DNA of 64,000 nucleotides from Nymphaea colorata (GCF_008831285.2 NW_022204507.1:1240001-1304000); one strand, 5' to 3'. Positions 36,438 to 49,112 are shown, numbered from the stretch's first letter. Program-made: numbers and translations. The notes: generated from the letters alone by a model not told the origin.

Positions 36438-36795
36438 ATTTAGAAGAAAAGATGGACACACAGGTGTAACGTGGTTCGGCTAAAATCAGCCTACATCCAC
36501 ACAAAGACTTTCTCTTCTATTCTATAACCACACAGAGAGAGTACAAATATTTATAGTCACTTTATGCAATTTAGATCCTTGATTTTAGGATCTTGATTTA
36601 CACGACAGATTTGGGCAGAATTATAGAAGAAGATAGGAGAAACTATTTCTTTCTCATTTAGAGTTGATTGGTCAGTTTTAGATAGCTCTCGAGTTTTGGA
36701 AACCGTACCCTGTACTTTGTAACTGATCCTGATCGTATCTATTCCATAGATCTTATCATTGTTAATAAATCTAGAACAGCTCTATGTTACAGAAA
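36438..36795 (-). repeat. 5' LTR of the copia element
   Basis: Runs from the primer-binding site to a likely TGTAACATAGAGC start (minus strand). It contains TATAAATA (36547-36554) and a CGAACCACGTTACACC box typical of copia LTR 3' regions. The exact ends are uncertain because the terminal CA is mutated and no second LTR is in the window. Confidence 0.7.
36547..36554 (-). promoter_or_regulatory. TATA box in copia LTR
   Basis: TATAAATA on the minus strand within the LTR, at a position suitable for starting the genomic RNA. Confidence 0.5.
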
Positions 36796-36799
36796 TTTC

Positions 36800-37300
36800 T
36801 CAATATTTCCTCCAAGAAGAAGGTGATTCTGCTGGACCAGAAACCCCAGATGAGGCTTGGTGATTGTTATGAGAGAGATGGGCTCTATCTACTACATTAA
36901 CTTGAACACAAACAAGGCACTTCCAGCTGACAAGAAGAATGAAGAATCATTCCTATGGCACTATAGGTTGGGACATTTGTCTGATCTAATTCTCAAAACT
37001 GTGTTTCTTAAGCTCGTCTACAATTTTCCAGTATGTGAGACATGCAATTACGCAAAGATGACTGAACAATCATTTCCTGAATCTGAAATAAAAATCCAAT
37101 ATTGCTTCAACTTGGTTCACGCCGATTTATGGGGCCCGGCTCCTGCTGTTTCCAACTTTATTTTCAGATACTTTCTCCTGTTAAAAGATGACAAATCATG
37201 GATGAGTTGGGTGTTCTTTCTCAAGAAAAAAAGATGAAGCCTTTTTTATTAGCAGGCATTGTGTGGCCACTAGCAATATCTTATATTAACAAAAGTCACG
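36800..37300 (+). mobile_element. Second copia fragment (GAG-pre-integrase and integrase start)
   Basis: An open frame of 126 codons (36857-37237) includes FLWHYRLGHLSD and VCETCNYAK, the zinc-binding GAG-pre-integrase, and LVHADLWGPAP, the first integrase Asp. It is a different lineage from the 33190-36795 element, judging by sequence. The frame ends after FLKKKR and the element is truncated. It is on the opposite strand to the neighbouring LTR, so one element sits against or in the other. The inverted partner is cut by the gap at 12452. Confidence 0.88.
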
Positions 37301-38519
37301 CACTGGGTGAATTTTATCCAATCTTAAGACTGTGAAAGGTTCCAGATTGGGTTGAGAAGGACTTGGTTTCACATGCAAGACCCACAAATATTATTAACCG
37401 ACAAATTTTTGGTGGTGGCGAACCCTCTGCTAGGTTAAAAGAATCAAAACTTAGCTGGAACAATCGTACCTTTTTGTTATCGGCCCGATATTTGATCAAA
37501 TTATAATTGAAATGCAGAGTTCTATATTTTATTAAATAATCTTATTCCTAGTCCCAAGAGTTCTTTTTGGCGATTGCCTGGGCCTCCCTTTTTACATCCC
37601 TACGCATGTCCAATGATATTGGATCGTGTAGGTCGGTGCAGGGTTGGAGTATTTTTTTTTTTTATAAAGAAGTGTATATTTTGGAATATTTACTTTTTCA
37701 TAAACCCTTTTTTGTCCTTCTAAAAGTCTTTATTTTTTACTTAGACATGTTATTTTGGTTTTTAAGCACCTACATGCATAATTTTTCATGCATAAGACCA
37801 TATAAGACACTAATTTTAGATCCGGCTTTCCATAATGCCCATGCCCATGTGAGTAGAGTCAAATGTCCTTCAACTTGCATACATAGTGCTTCCAAGTTCC
37901 ATCCTTGCACTAGTGTAGCACAGTGCTCTCGATCCGATGGAAACTGAAAGCATGTCATCATCATTTAAGAAAAGTCATTCCTGGGATTCAAAGAAAAGTC
38001 TGCCAAATTTTTCTCCTTTAACTGGCCCTTGCTTTAAAAGATCCTCAGCTTAAACAAACTAAAGATTTATGTAGCATGGATCTTAAATCCACGTATATTA
38101 AAAATGATAGATTTAAGGTCAGAGGGGGGGGGGAGTTTCGACCTGATCTGGTCCCTGGTGAAACAAATACAACCACAACAATAAAGACAAGCTATTGGCA
38201 ACACCTTTTTTCGTTGCAAATAAGTTTATTGCCAACTTGCAAAAGACCAATACTCGTCCTTGCCCTTTGCAGTGTTGCTAAAAACGTTTCGCTAGCCTCA
38301 GATCACCTGCCACCATTTTAGAAGTGCACGGACTGGTCATTTTGAGCTTTTATCCAATGTTGTGCCCGTGTTGAGAAAACTTGACAAATCAATGTAAATT
38401 TGAAAATTTACATGGATAACGGCAGATTCAGATTGGACATCCCTATCAAGTCTGAATTGAGAATGCATTTATAAAAGAAAGAATCGTTAAAATTTACTTG
38501 TTTCCACCATTCCTCCCGT

Positions 38520-40450
38520 TCTACTTCAAAGTTCCCAGCCATGGAAAATGTGATGCATTTGATGCAATCCAAGCATGGGTTTCCTTCAACAATATTGGGT
38601 TCTGCCAACAAGATCCAAGATCAAAGAATAGATCAGTTTTCAGCACAAAGAAACTAATCAGCCTCAATCAATAGGACAAGCTTCTATAAGAGAAAGAAAC
38701 TAATCTAGCATGCACCTTAGAAAGGACAAGCTTCTGTGAATCAATCATGCACATCAAGTCTAGATCTTGATTAACTCTCCACTCCTTGCTTACATCCACA
38801 TCTGCAGTGCCTGATAGGACCATAACTAGTTCAGACCTGATGGGATGACTCAGATGTTCTCTGGAAGAAAAATTAACTCATGATCAACTAAGTCAAAACC
38901 AGCTTCGTGCCATCAAGGGACAAAATGCATGTTCCTACTAAAATTGACTTGATACTGATGAAACTACAAAGAAAAGGAGGAAATTCGGAAATTCAAACTG
39001 TTACAGTCTTAAGGTATTAGAAGCAAAGTAGTTTACAAATCAAATCATGAGAATATATATTGTTACATTAAAGGGAGGCAGCTCTTTGCAAATGCACCAT
39101 GTCTCAAACAGCAACTATGTGTTTCAACAACTATACTAAGTAGTAAGTAGATTACACCTATGACATGTAACTTGTTTCCAATAGCTATAGGTGTGCCATC
39201 ATTCTTAAGAATTATATTTATAATTTCACCAATACATTCTACTTGTTGAGTAAATTGGCCACCTGTAACAACATTCTAGAAATAAAATCAGCATTAACCC
39301 AATAGAATATATACCAAGATAAGATCAAGAGAAAGGATTAAGTAGACCAAGTAAGGTTACTAAAAATAGCAAGAAGGCAATAGACAGTATAAAGGCTATA
39401 AGCCCAAAAGATTTTGGATGCTCCATGAGCAGCAATTAGGGCACGGACATCAGCAAAGAGGAATTCTTACATCCATACCAGTGCTACATAGTAATGAGAC
39501 TGAATAATCATCTTACCCATGTGTTGCAGGAGGAAGGCCTTGAAGTTGTTCAGTATAAGGTGGCATATCAAAAACTACAAAGTCATAAAGTTCTTCATAA
39601 ATAAGTAGATTGTATTGATTTCCAAATAAACATATTCATAAATACAAAGTATGTGGAATGGATCAAAGAAAGTAGGTCTTACAAAAGCTTTGAATGCTGG
39701 ACGATGTGCAGCCATCTCATATAAGCAATTTGCAGACCATATCCAAAACTTATACTAAAAAAATTAGTACAATTATCATACAAAAATATTGGCCATTATG
39801 GAAAAAACGAGAGAGAGAAGAGACCAAATATCAGATTTGAAACCATGTTGAATGGTTGAATATAGATCGTTAGAGAGACTTATAAGATTACATATGTTAG
39901 CCACAATCTACTGCACCCATTTTCAAAGACCCAGAGGAATTAATCAACAAAAGAATATCCAAAACAAAATGGGCAGAAGCTATGGTAAAAATGCATGCTT
40001 GAAATGTAGAATGCTTTGTAGCGGCACCTACTAAAAACACTTGATATTCTCTTTGACTTAGCTATTACTTACAAGACACACTATTAGAAAAGTGACTCGT
40101 AAAAGATGGTAGAGACATTATGGAGGATGACCACCACAGCATATGAAAGATAGAATGTGTATAAAAATATAAATAAACATGCATTAAAAGTTAGATATAA
40201 ATACGTAGATAAATAGCTATATGTAATACATAAATAAATAGAGAACTAATGTAAATGTGTATGACATTATCACTTCAAATAATATGTCACCTTTGAGTCT
40301 TTGATAACTCTGAAGAAACCAAATGTAAAATTAGGGCTCGTGTGTAAAAAAAGTGTAGCAAATACCCGCAAACTACCTTATATGTATCCGCACTGCCCTT
40401 TCAAGTTAATCTAAGTTGCCCTCTATTGTTCCTTGCAACACCACCTTTGA
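38520..40450 (-). pseudogene. Unidentified exon-like blocks, right copy
   Basis: Inverted partner of 8090-10030. The same blocks are readable on the minus strand, here slightly better kept: WSANCLYEMAAHRPAFKAF before GTAAG, and QFTQQVECIGEIINII without the stop seen on the left. Another block reads VNQDLDLM followed by DSQKLVLSKVHARL. GT and AG dinucleotides flank several blocks, which suggests an old multi-exon gene. I cannot name it; a transposon-borne fragment is equally possible. Confidence 0.3.
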
Positions 40451-40767
40451 AGTCAAATAAAATAAAACATCAACCTCGTATTTGAAAAGAATTAACATAG
40501 CATTATTTTAGACTTGTCAGTTTCACACAGAAAAAACCTCAAAATGATCAAATGTGGTCAGACTAAGAGAAAAGATAATGAAAGATATACAAAATGTGTC
40601 ATTTTTAAGATTCTAACTTTTAGATCCGCAAGGAGGGGAGGGAGAGAGTTGAATGTGCAATAACCAGAAACACACAATTATGACCAAATAAAACCCTTAC
40701 TTATAGGTGACAAAAGTCTATAACTTTTGTTCCTACGATAAACAATTCATTTCTACGTGTTGGACTT

Positions 40768-42102
40768 TCAGTTGGTGCAAAAGAAAGCAGTCTGTAGCCC
40801 AGATCATACTGCATGCATGTTCTGCTGCGCAATATTCCCAAAGATGGGCATCTCTCCATCTTTAATGGCTAAGCAGATGATTCCACTTCTAAACATTCCA
40901 AAGATATTTGAAGGTGGCAGCTTCCAGTCTGCACTAGCGAAATGAAATGTCATCTCTGGCAACCCTTCATATGGATCACCATTGTTCCCTACAAGGTAAC
41001 ACAGCAAATCTTGCTCAGGAGGATAGAAGCGCTCACGGTTTATGACATTGGCCACTGCATTTGCCACTTGACCATCGACATCTTTGGCAAGAAAAGTCAG
41101 GCTGGTACCCAAGTCTATGATGATCGATCTGGCATCTCCCAACAATGCAGTCGTCTGTGCACCAGCAAATTGTATGTTGAGTCTGCTGTTCCTGACACTT
41201 ATGTTTTTCAGGATGAGCACATAAAAGCTGCCTTCACCACCATCTGATGCCATCGGTGTCTCTTGAACCTCTTCTGTGCCTGAAAAGTCTGCATCGTCGC
41301 CGAATTTGAGCTGTCCCACGGAATTGTTTTCATTTCTATATGGAGGAAGACAGTAAGAAAATTTGTCATCAATGGAAGAGCCGATCTGTTTAACAAGAGA
41401 GAGAGGACCACGGCCAAGGCCAACAAGGCCTGGAACTTTATGCAGGGCAAAATCAGGATTATCTTCACGATGAACACAACCAAAGACAATTCCTTCATGC
41501 TTGACGGTGTTGGCACCATTGTCAAACAAGCGCTTCTCGGAGGCTAGGACTCTTTATACTTTGGAAATGTTTCTATAGGAATATCTGAACCAGCAAAGTT
41601 GGTCACTGGTGCAACGATGGACATGCAGTTCCGTGCAGAAGCTGGTGGAGCATCTATGGTTCTTGTGGGTGGACGACTGAAGTGTATCAAACATTGGTGT
41701 TTTGACATGGCATTTGTCACAATGGTGGCATGTTGTCCATATGAGGATACTACCAGTGCCTATAATGGCCCAGTACAGGCTGGATGGGTTACCTAGCGAG
41801 AGTTTCATGAGAAGCTCACCGGGACCAGCCATCACAGGGCTGGAGATCATGCTGGTGGTATTGGCAAACCATGAAGCAATGCTGCGGGAACACAACATGA
41901 AGCGCAAAGCCGCCTGCTCAGCTCGTTGAGCTAGAGTTGATGAAATTTCATAGAGAGGTGACAGGGATGAGTCTCGATGAATGAGGTCTATAGAGAAGCC
42001 AAGAGGTTTGGAAGCAAAGATTGTGGTAGGGTTAGGCAGTATTGCAAGTAGGAGCAGCTGCAGGAGGAGGCTGAAAGCTAAGGGTGAGAAGAAGGTTTCC
42101 AT
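40768..42102 (-). pseudogene. Aspartic protease (nepenthesin/CDR1-like, A1 family) with one in-frame stop
   Basis: From ATG 42102 (context CACCATGG) the frame runs 432 codons with one TAA at 41554-41556 (codon 183). Residues 1-30 form a signal peptide with a hydrophobic core at 8-24. A prosegment with IDLIHRDSSLSPLY follows. The first catalytic motif is GTGS at 115-118, the Asp codon GAC having become GGC. The flap region is changed to YRNIS. IVFGCV, LVGLGRGPLSLV and FSYCLP are conserved. The second motif is DLGT at 330-333, Ser replaced by Leu. A one-base shift near 40808 alters the C-terminus, and the native ECTQG end is deleted. The family normally needs DTGS and DSGT for peptide cleavage in the apoplast or vacuole, so this copy is probably inactive even apart from the stop. 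Confidence 0.92.
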
Positions 42103-42145
42103 GGTGAGGACTAAAAGGTTGCTGTACTAAGGATAAATGTGTTGA

Positions 42146-42153
42146 TATTTATA
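42146..42153 (-). promoter_or_regulatory. TATA box upstream of aspartic protease
   Basis: TATAAATA on the minus strand, 44 bases before the ATG at 42102, implying a very short leader. The same box precedes the Y-block protease copies, consistent with paralogous promoters. Confidence 0.6.
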
Positions 42154-42470
42154 ACGGAAGTCATAGTTATGGTGGCCGCTGATGACGGGAAGCATTTGGA
42201 TTTGAAAATTCTGCCAAAAAAAAAAAAAAGACGTGGCTGAACTGAGTTACGTATTCCTTTGTGTAACCAGTAACCATCACAATGGAGAAAAGTGGTAGCA
42301 TCTTCCAATTGTTAAGCTTAGGTATAACAATCACAAACATTTGAAGACTTTCAAACACAAAAGGAAGGCTGCAGACACTTTAAGGTATTACTTAAGGTGA
42401 CCACAATAACTGTTGTATACGTTGGAAGAAAAGATTGTCCTAGTGGTGTTTGAAAATTTTTTTTAGGCAT

Positions 42471-42663
42471 CAGGGGTGGAGCCAAGGGAGGCTCGCATGG
42501 CCCTGGCCCACCTCAATTTTTTTTTAAAAAAAATCTATATGTAAATTTTAGTAAATTTCACTTGTCCTATATAAAAATTTTGAAAAATGATATTTTGACC
42601 TTAGTCAAAATTTAGAAACATTAATTCGGCCCTTCTCATGAAATTTTTTTGGCTCTGTCCCTG
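42471..42663. mobile_element. hAT-like MITE, 193 bp
   Basis: Termini CAGGGGTGGAGCCAA and, reverse-complemented, CAGGGACAGAGCCAA agree at 12 of 15 positions. The interior is AT-rich and non-coding. Flanking octamers TTAGGCAT and TAACACAT agree at 5 of 8, compatible with a decayed 8-bp target-site duplication. It lies upstream of the protease and is absent from left block X. Confidence 0.68.
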
Positions 42664-43048
42664 TAACACATGGTAGTCCCTGCTCCAAAACCTGTCCATT
42701 GACCTCCTTAAACTGTGAACCTTGAAGTGATTGGAAAATCTTTCTCCCACATGATCTCTCTCTATACATATATATATATACAAATGTCTTTCCACCCCAT
42801 GATATTATGGGCTCTCATCTGGTGATAGTTCATGGGGAAGAGGCTCATGCAGTGAGGGTTTGCAGGTATGCTATGTCCATTTTGGCCATATCATATGCCT
42901 CTTTTATATTTTTATATATATAGCAAAAAAATAAATGGGGACTCTGATTATTCAATGTTACTCTACTCGTTCATAAGGACAATTTGATTCATTATAATGA
43001 ATTGACGACAGAAAACTAAAGAAAAAAAAGTAATGGGCATTTTTGTCA

Positions 43049-43066
43049 TATATATATATATATATG

Positions 43067-43105
<39 letters not shown>
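43049..43105. repeat. TA microsatellite
   Basis: TA tract of about 57 bases with a TATG interruption. The left copy at about 7540-7610 has none, so it expanded or was lost after duplication. Confidence 0.93.
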
Positions 43106-43108
<3 letters not shown>

Positions 43109-44730
43109 CAGTAATTGGCTGGCGTTACATGGCTGTTTTGAGTTGACCGCTCTTGCGTTGAGTGATGTTTATCCACTCTCAAGACTGTAAAAGGTTTCAT
43201 GTTTGAGTTGAAGTTGGACTTGCATTTCATTCTTAAATCAAAATTCCAAACCATCAAATGCCCCCTAAAAGAGCGGTCGACCATTTGTTTGTTCGTGGCC
43301 ATTCTCTCGGGCCAGGCTATCTATAATAGTGTGTAGTCATCTTTTGACATCATTCTCCTTCTCTTTTTTGCTTCTATATATTATTGTTTGTGTGCGGTTC
43401 TTTATAATTTGGGGATTTCTTTTCATCTATTTTATAATATATTTTTTTCATTTCATCTGTGAAAATTGGTTTGAATCAACCTATTTGAATTGTACCAGCT
43501 TGTTCACCTGAATGATGAAATAACAATCGGCAAAAGTTTAATATTTTATAAATAAACTTGTGCCGGCCCCTTTCCTAAAAAATAACATAACATATGTAGG
43601 ACTCTAATTTTAGATGAGCAGGAGGTCACCCCACAATCTTAGAGAAAGCCAGAAGCTCCCTCTTTCCCCTTACCCTCAAGCCCACGGCCGCATCGATGCC
43701 TGTGAGTGGGGCCAAATATCCATCAACTAGTATAGTGCTTCCACTCAAGTTGCAGTATAGAAATGTAGCACCAACATCACTCATGCTCGGTTAGACTTCT
43801 GCTAGGCATCCCCCTTTCTGTCTACCTACTTAGGGGTTGTTCTTATTTTAAAAATTTTATGAGTGTCCCTGCTTTCAAATGACTCTTTAACAATATTGGA
43901 GCCACATTGCGGATATTGTAAGCAATTTCTCTTACCTGTCATTGATACTAGTTTTGAAAACTTTTTATATACCTTAAAGTTGAAAATTAAACTAATATTG
44001 CACATTAGCCAGAAATTTTTGGATTTGCCACTACCCCTTTAGGGATCTATTTTTCTTCAGCTTGTTCTCTCGCTGAAATCCATTTTGGTGACTTTTGGAC
44101 TCTAATTAGTTTCAAGGCATGAAGCATAGACTCTCCATCCAACATGCACCAAACTCCATAAGTTAGTGATGTACTCCATATTTTGGTGATTGATTATAAC
44201 CTTGCTTAGATTATCTTGCAATCAAGTTGAGGAGTTATCATGTTCTAAGTTTAAAATATATAGTTTTCCAGTACCTAAAACAAATTCTTGTATAATAATG
44301 TAATTGCACTGCATGAACTTCCAGCAGCGGCTGCTTGTGACATCAAATAGGTTTTTTTCGTGCTCAGAAACTGTCGTGGGAGATCCTCATTCTATTCATG
44401 AGACATCAAATAGGTAATTAAATATATAAATGAGAGTAATTAATCCACTGTCTATGTCATAATTTACAGACACCAAGATTGGAACATTTTGCCGGTGGGG
44501 ACTTATAGTGGCTGGTGACATTAGCTAGTAATGTAACAAGTTCTTGCGTCATTTACTAGGGATTGCATGCAACCTTTTGTGTTTCTGCACCCTTCTCCAA
44601 AATCCAAGCAATGCTAAGTAATAACGTTTGAATATTTTGTGTTGAAGAATTCCAATCACAAATTGATCAAGAACCGAGACATCTTAAATGAATCCCTTAG
44701 GTAACCACAGTAAGCATTGAACATGAGGGA

Positions 44731-44890
44731 AAGTATTGAAGCTAAGTGTGGGTTGCTGTGCACCATTGCCTATACCAGTCAGTCAAAAACATATTGTGAT
44801 GATGCTGAACCCGGTTGCTGTCACATCATAGTGCCCATGTTTGATGTGACTCACGTGCCCCCTAGCCAAAAAGTCTTGGCTCCGCCACTA
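44731..44890. mobile_element. hAT-type MITE copy in R1
   Basis: Same insertion as 25931-26089, inherited with R1. The right end reads, reverse-complemented, AGTGGCGGAGCCAAG, the cleanest terminus in the window; the left end is AGTATTGAAGCTAAG. Flanking octamers have decayed. Confidence 0.7.
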
Positions 44891-45305
44891 AAAAACGGGT
44901 TGAGATCACAAGTTGGCGGGTTAGCATGAGCTTATTTGTGTCAAGAGAAATCAATTTTTTGATGGGATATTCATATGATCCATCTATTCTAGAAGGTTGA
45001 CTGGAAAATAGATGAATGTCATCATACTTTAAACATGTTTAACGATTAAAGTGGGTGATTAAAGGGATTCAAATAAAAGTTGGTCTATTTTTTTTCTCTT
45101 TGAACTGGCCTTTGTGTCCAATTAAGACGAACCTCTACAGCTGGATGATTATTTTTTTGTTTGGTGTCGATAAAAACCATTGCAAAAGATGCATTTGCAA
45201 TGATCAATTGCTTGACCATGGTTTTCAATAGTGGAACAGAACTTTTATGGCAGTTTTAACAACACAAAATAACCATCCATCCATAGAAACAGCTGTGATT
45301 TCAAT

Positions 45306-45345
<40 letters not shown>

Positions 45346-45346
45346 T
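45306..45346. repeat. CA/TA microsatellite in R1
   Basis: CA tract then TA tract at the same R1 position as 26536-26638 and 5934-5968. Confidence 0.9.
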
Positions 45347-45769
45347 CCCTCTAAATTGCTTTCTTTGATGCTTCTAGTATGCTTTCTATCTGGGAAGATG
45401 TCTAACCTGACCCTACAAGTAACAGACATTACCTATGTCAACAGATGACCTTTGCACAATTATTTCTGATGCTGAAACAAGTACATCTTGTTTAGGATTT
45501 ACCATCATAGAAACCGATTCTGTTGAATTTGAGTGAACCTGCAATTGTGGGACACCTGATACATAATAGGCTCTAGGGAAATGGAGGTAAGGCTAAGGTT
45601 TCGGCCATCTTGTTGAGCGGTAGTATGAAATACCCCACTTGCTCACCTGATGCTAGGGAAGATCTCTATAGATTGTTCTTATTTTTTTAATTGGTTCAGT
45701 CTTAACACAAAAAATAAGGTTGACTGAATGCTAGTCGGGTCTGGCTCATGGCGATCATTTACCGACAAT

Positions 45770-46990
45770 TGATCCTCCACGGCCTTTATGATTGCAGCTG
45801 GCCCCTACACATGGCTCCGGGTTTCAGACAATGGTTGGCTTTGACTCGTGGTTGATGTTGAAAGAACAAGCTGACCATGGCAGGACGTGATGAAGCACAA
45901 AGTCAAGAAGGCACCAACCTTGACTTCCATGTAAATGAGTGAAGCCATTAAGAGAAAGTTTTATCTGCAATATTTCGCACTTGCTGGTCTACATATCAGA
46001 CGTATGGGCAGCCAGCAGCAATCCCACTTAACTGCTTTATTCAATTATCTTCGGCATAGGGGGTTAGGAGCCCAGACAGAAGATCAAAATTCTAGATAAA
46101 GGACACTAGGTATAAATTTTTCAATTTTTCAAGAATGAGAAAATTAGTCCAAAAATATTAATATAAAAATAAAAAGCTTTTAAAATTTATGTAATTACCA
46201 ATACTTAACGATAGAAAGTTTTGTGTCCATCAAAGGAGAGAAGAATATTTTGGTAATTTATTAAAAATAATCTCCTTAGTCTTTTTACTTTTTTCTATTT
46301 TCAATTTTGTCCTTATAATTTTTTTTAATGTGAATTAAAGTTATTTTAATCATTAACCATATTGACGTACAAAAAAAATTATGCATCAGTATAGCGACAC
46401 TTGACCTATACCTGCCTCTACTCCTCCTAACTCCTCTCAACAGGTGTTATGGGACTTATGGTCACTTTTTAAAGGCGGTACTGATTTTTATGAGTCACCT
46501 CCATCAGATGGGTAGAACCCTTGTGGCCTCCTTCCTGCAAAAAAACTACTTTAAAGAAACCCACACACTAGTCCACGTTTTTGAAAAATATGTTGGATGA
46601 AGGCTAGAACAGAAAGGGGAAGGAGAAAAGTGAGGAAAGGATGGACAAAGAAAGAAAAAACATTTCGTTTCTAGATCTTGCTTTTGTTTGCAATTTCAAA
46701 AAGTGGGCCAAAAAGGCATTGGATTTTCTTTACCATAGACCTTCCCTTAAAAGGATAAGGAAGCCTGGAATAACAACATATCTATTGAATCCGGACATGG
46801 TAGTACTCATCTTGGAAATATCTAGTGCCAAAGTTACTCAATGGGTAAGTCATGAATCTTTAACCTAAATCCATTTTACCAAAAGTTTCTACCATATCAA
46901 TCTACCCTTCTGTACAACCCAATAATTTCAAAAAATGAGCCAACTATGAGGCCAATTGTATTTTTGTGTCTTTTTTCTTTGGGCTTAACA
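45770..46990. other. Non-coding part of block X
   Basis: Inverted partner of about 4250-5550. A 75-codon ATG frame (46641-46868) is open in both copies, but its substitutions look neutral (about 9 replacement and 3 silent by eye), so I do not call it a gene. Confidence 0.5.
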
Positions 46991-48183
46991 GGTTGACGCA
47001 TTGTTTAATCCATGTTTCATTTGCTATAAAATTACTTGGGGGCGCCCATAAGCTCATCTCTCTCTCCCACTCGCCAGTGCGGATTACTATTTAAATTAAG
47101 AATAAAACATGTAATACCCATCTCTTTCTTTGTCCCTCTCTCTCTATCTCTATACATGCAAGAGAACTCAAATGACATGTAGCTGTTTCTTTGTTTCTTT
47201 CTTCCACCACTTTTTCATTTCGGTGGTAGACAAGTCAAAAAAGGGAGGGACCACCCTGTTGAATAGGAACCATTAGTTTACATGATATGACAGTTCTATA
47301 ATCATTGATATTACAGTTCCAGACTTGGTGGCAGGGACGCAGTTCGTGGAGGTGGAATAAAAAGGCTCAAATCAAAATACTTATGTGAAGTTGGAAGATT
47401 GTGTTCCCGTGGCAATATGGTGGCTATGGAAGAACATGAATTATGAATACCCTGACAACAAGAAAAATCGAAATCTGTTACATCAGAGGTAGTTGACCGT
47501 CTTTTTATTATGATTCAACAAGTGCTAAATAGCAGAACAACGAGTTTCCACAACGTTTGTCCCTTTTTTATGTAGGAAGTCTCTCACATATATCATCGAC
47601 TTCAACACAGATCAGCATCACCACAAAAGCATATAGAAGACTGACATGCTAATGAAATCACATATGAAAGATGCCTTGGTTTGACCGACCAACTTCCCCT
47701 TCCCTATTTTAATGCTATTCACAGTACGTACACCACAGTCCTTATAAAAGAGATAGCAATGTCATTGAAAACTATACATATATATATACACACACGCACT
47801 ACTTCGGTCACAAATAAAAACCAACAGACCTCTTATATTTGTGTCAAAAAGTGTTTTAAACAAAATGTGAAACTCCTAATTTGTTCATTATAAACACTAA
47901 TTTAATCTAAATAATCTTCAAGTTCAAATTACTTTTATAAAAAAAAATGTTTTTTTCTACTATTAAAATTTTAATGTTATAAGAACCATTTCTTTTTTAA
48001 TTATTATGATATATTAATAAAATTAAAAATTACTCACTTAATGTATGTGTATCAGCAAATAAATTTGAAGATACTGCTAAATTACGAAAAAAAAATTAAT
48101 TGGCCTGGCTTCTGTCCCTTACCTAAGTGGTATGCTTTTTTATCATCTTATATGTACAAATATATATATTCACAGGAACACAC

Positions 48184-48225
<42 letters not shown>

Positions 48226-48250
48226 AGAGAGCTTGTATTAAATGAAACTA
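46990..48250 (+). repeat. Block X tail (three copies in window)
   Basis: Also present at 28190-29910 (direct) and 3172-4250 (inverted). Includes a CT-rich stretch near 47135-47150 and the GA tract at its end. No gene is supported. Confidence 0.8.
48184..48231. repeat. GA microsatellite
   Basis: About 47 bases of GA with one AA slip; homologous to 29861-29891. Confidence 0.94.
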
Positions 48251-48499
48251 AAGAGTAATGGAAAAACAAAAGGAAATAGAGAACAAGTAGTATAGCAGAA
48301 GTGAGGAACCAATCCGACAGCCGGAAAGCCCTCACGATAGCTAAAAATCTCCCTTCAGAAGGTTTGCAATAAATGGGGAAATTAAGACGTGCATTAAGAA
48401 AGAAGACTTCATTGGGAATGATCAAAATCTTTCACCAGAAGATATAATAACATATATTAATATCGAGTTACATGCACAAGGTTGTACACAAATGAATAC

Positions 48500-49112
48500 C
48501 AAAGGGGAAAAAAAAAGAATAGGGTATTTTTGACTTTTTTTTGTAAAGAAGTGTATATTTTGGGATTTTTTACTTTTTCATAAACCCTTTTTCTCCTTCT
48601 AAAAATTTATTTTTATTTTTTACTTATTATGTACAATTTTTTATATATAGGGGTGTAAACATAACCAGTTTCAAGTTTCAGTTTGAGTGAAAACTGAAAT
48701 CCGGCTTCCCATAATGCCCATGCCCATGTGAGTAGAGCCAAATGTCCATCAACTGGCATAACGCTTCCACCCTAGTTGCACTAGTATAGCACATTGCTCT
48801 CAAATGATAACCTTGCTTAGATTGTCTTGCAATCGAGTTATCACGTTATAAGTGTAACATATATAGTTTTCCCGTACCTAACATATATGTTCAAGTATAA
48901 TAATGTAATTGGTCTGCATGCCCATCCGGCAACCACTGCTTGTGATATCAAGTAGGTAATTTTTTGCGGGGAAACTGCCGAGGGAGCCCCTCGGTTTATT
49001 GAAATGTCAAATAGGTATTAACTAAATAATTTAATCCACTGTCTATGTCACTAATTTCTAGACACCAGCTGACATTGTAACATTTTGTGAGGGGACTATG
49101 TTGGGAGAAGGG
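48500..49112. repeat. R2 and R1 fragments
   Basis: Bases 48520-48670 are an inverted R2 piece. Bases 48690-49080 match R1 (about 43700-44470), including the ATATATAGTTTTCC box. No gene is supported. Confidence 0.6.

Larger units (their letters stand above)
33190..36795 (-). mobile_element. Ty1/copia element with 5' LTR, gag, protease and integrase; 3' half missing
   Basis: Read on the minus strand from 36795: LTR (36438-36795), primer-binding site (36426-36437), repeat-rich leader (35760-36425), gag from ATG 35757, protease DTGA near 34720, GAG-pre-integrase (34287 downward), integrase to about 33436 and a linker to about 33190. Reverse transcriptase, RNase H and the 3' LTR are absent. The gag-to-integrase order with integrase before RT is diagnostic of Ty1/copia. 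Several stops and frameshifts make it inactive. The 3' truncation point is the same as in the copy at the window start. Confidence 0.92.
43785..45770 (+). repeat. R1 repeat copy
   Basis: Plus-orientation copy in right block X, with the MITE (44731-44890) and a CA/TA tract (45306-45346). It differs from the Y-block copies at many single positions. No coding frame is conserved. Confidence 0.75.
37140..48047. repeat. Block X, right copy (inverted partner of 3172-12452)
   Basis: The 10.9-kb version that retains the aspartic protease gene and MITE at 40793-42948. It lacks about 1.2 kb found at 10500-11660. See the left copy for anchors. Confidence 0.92.
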
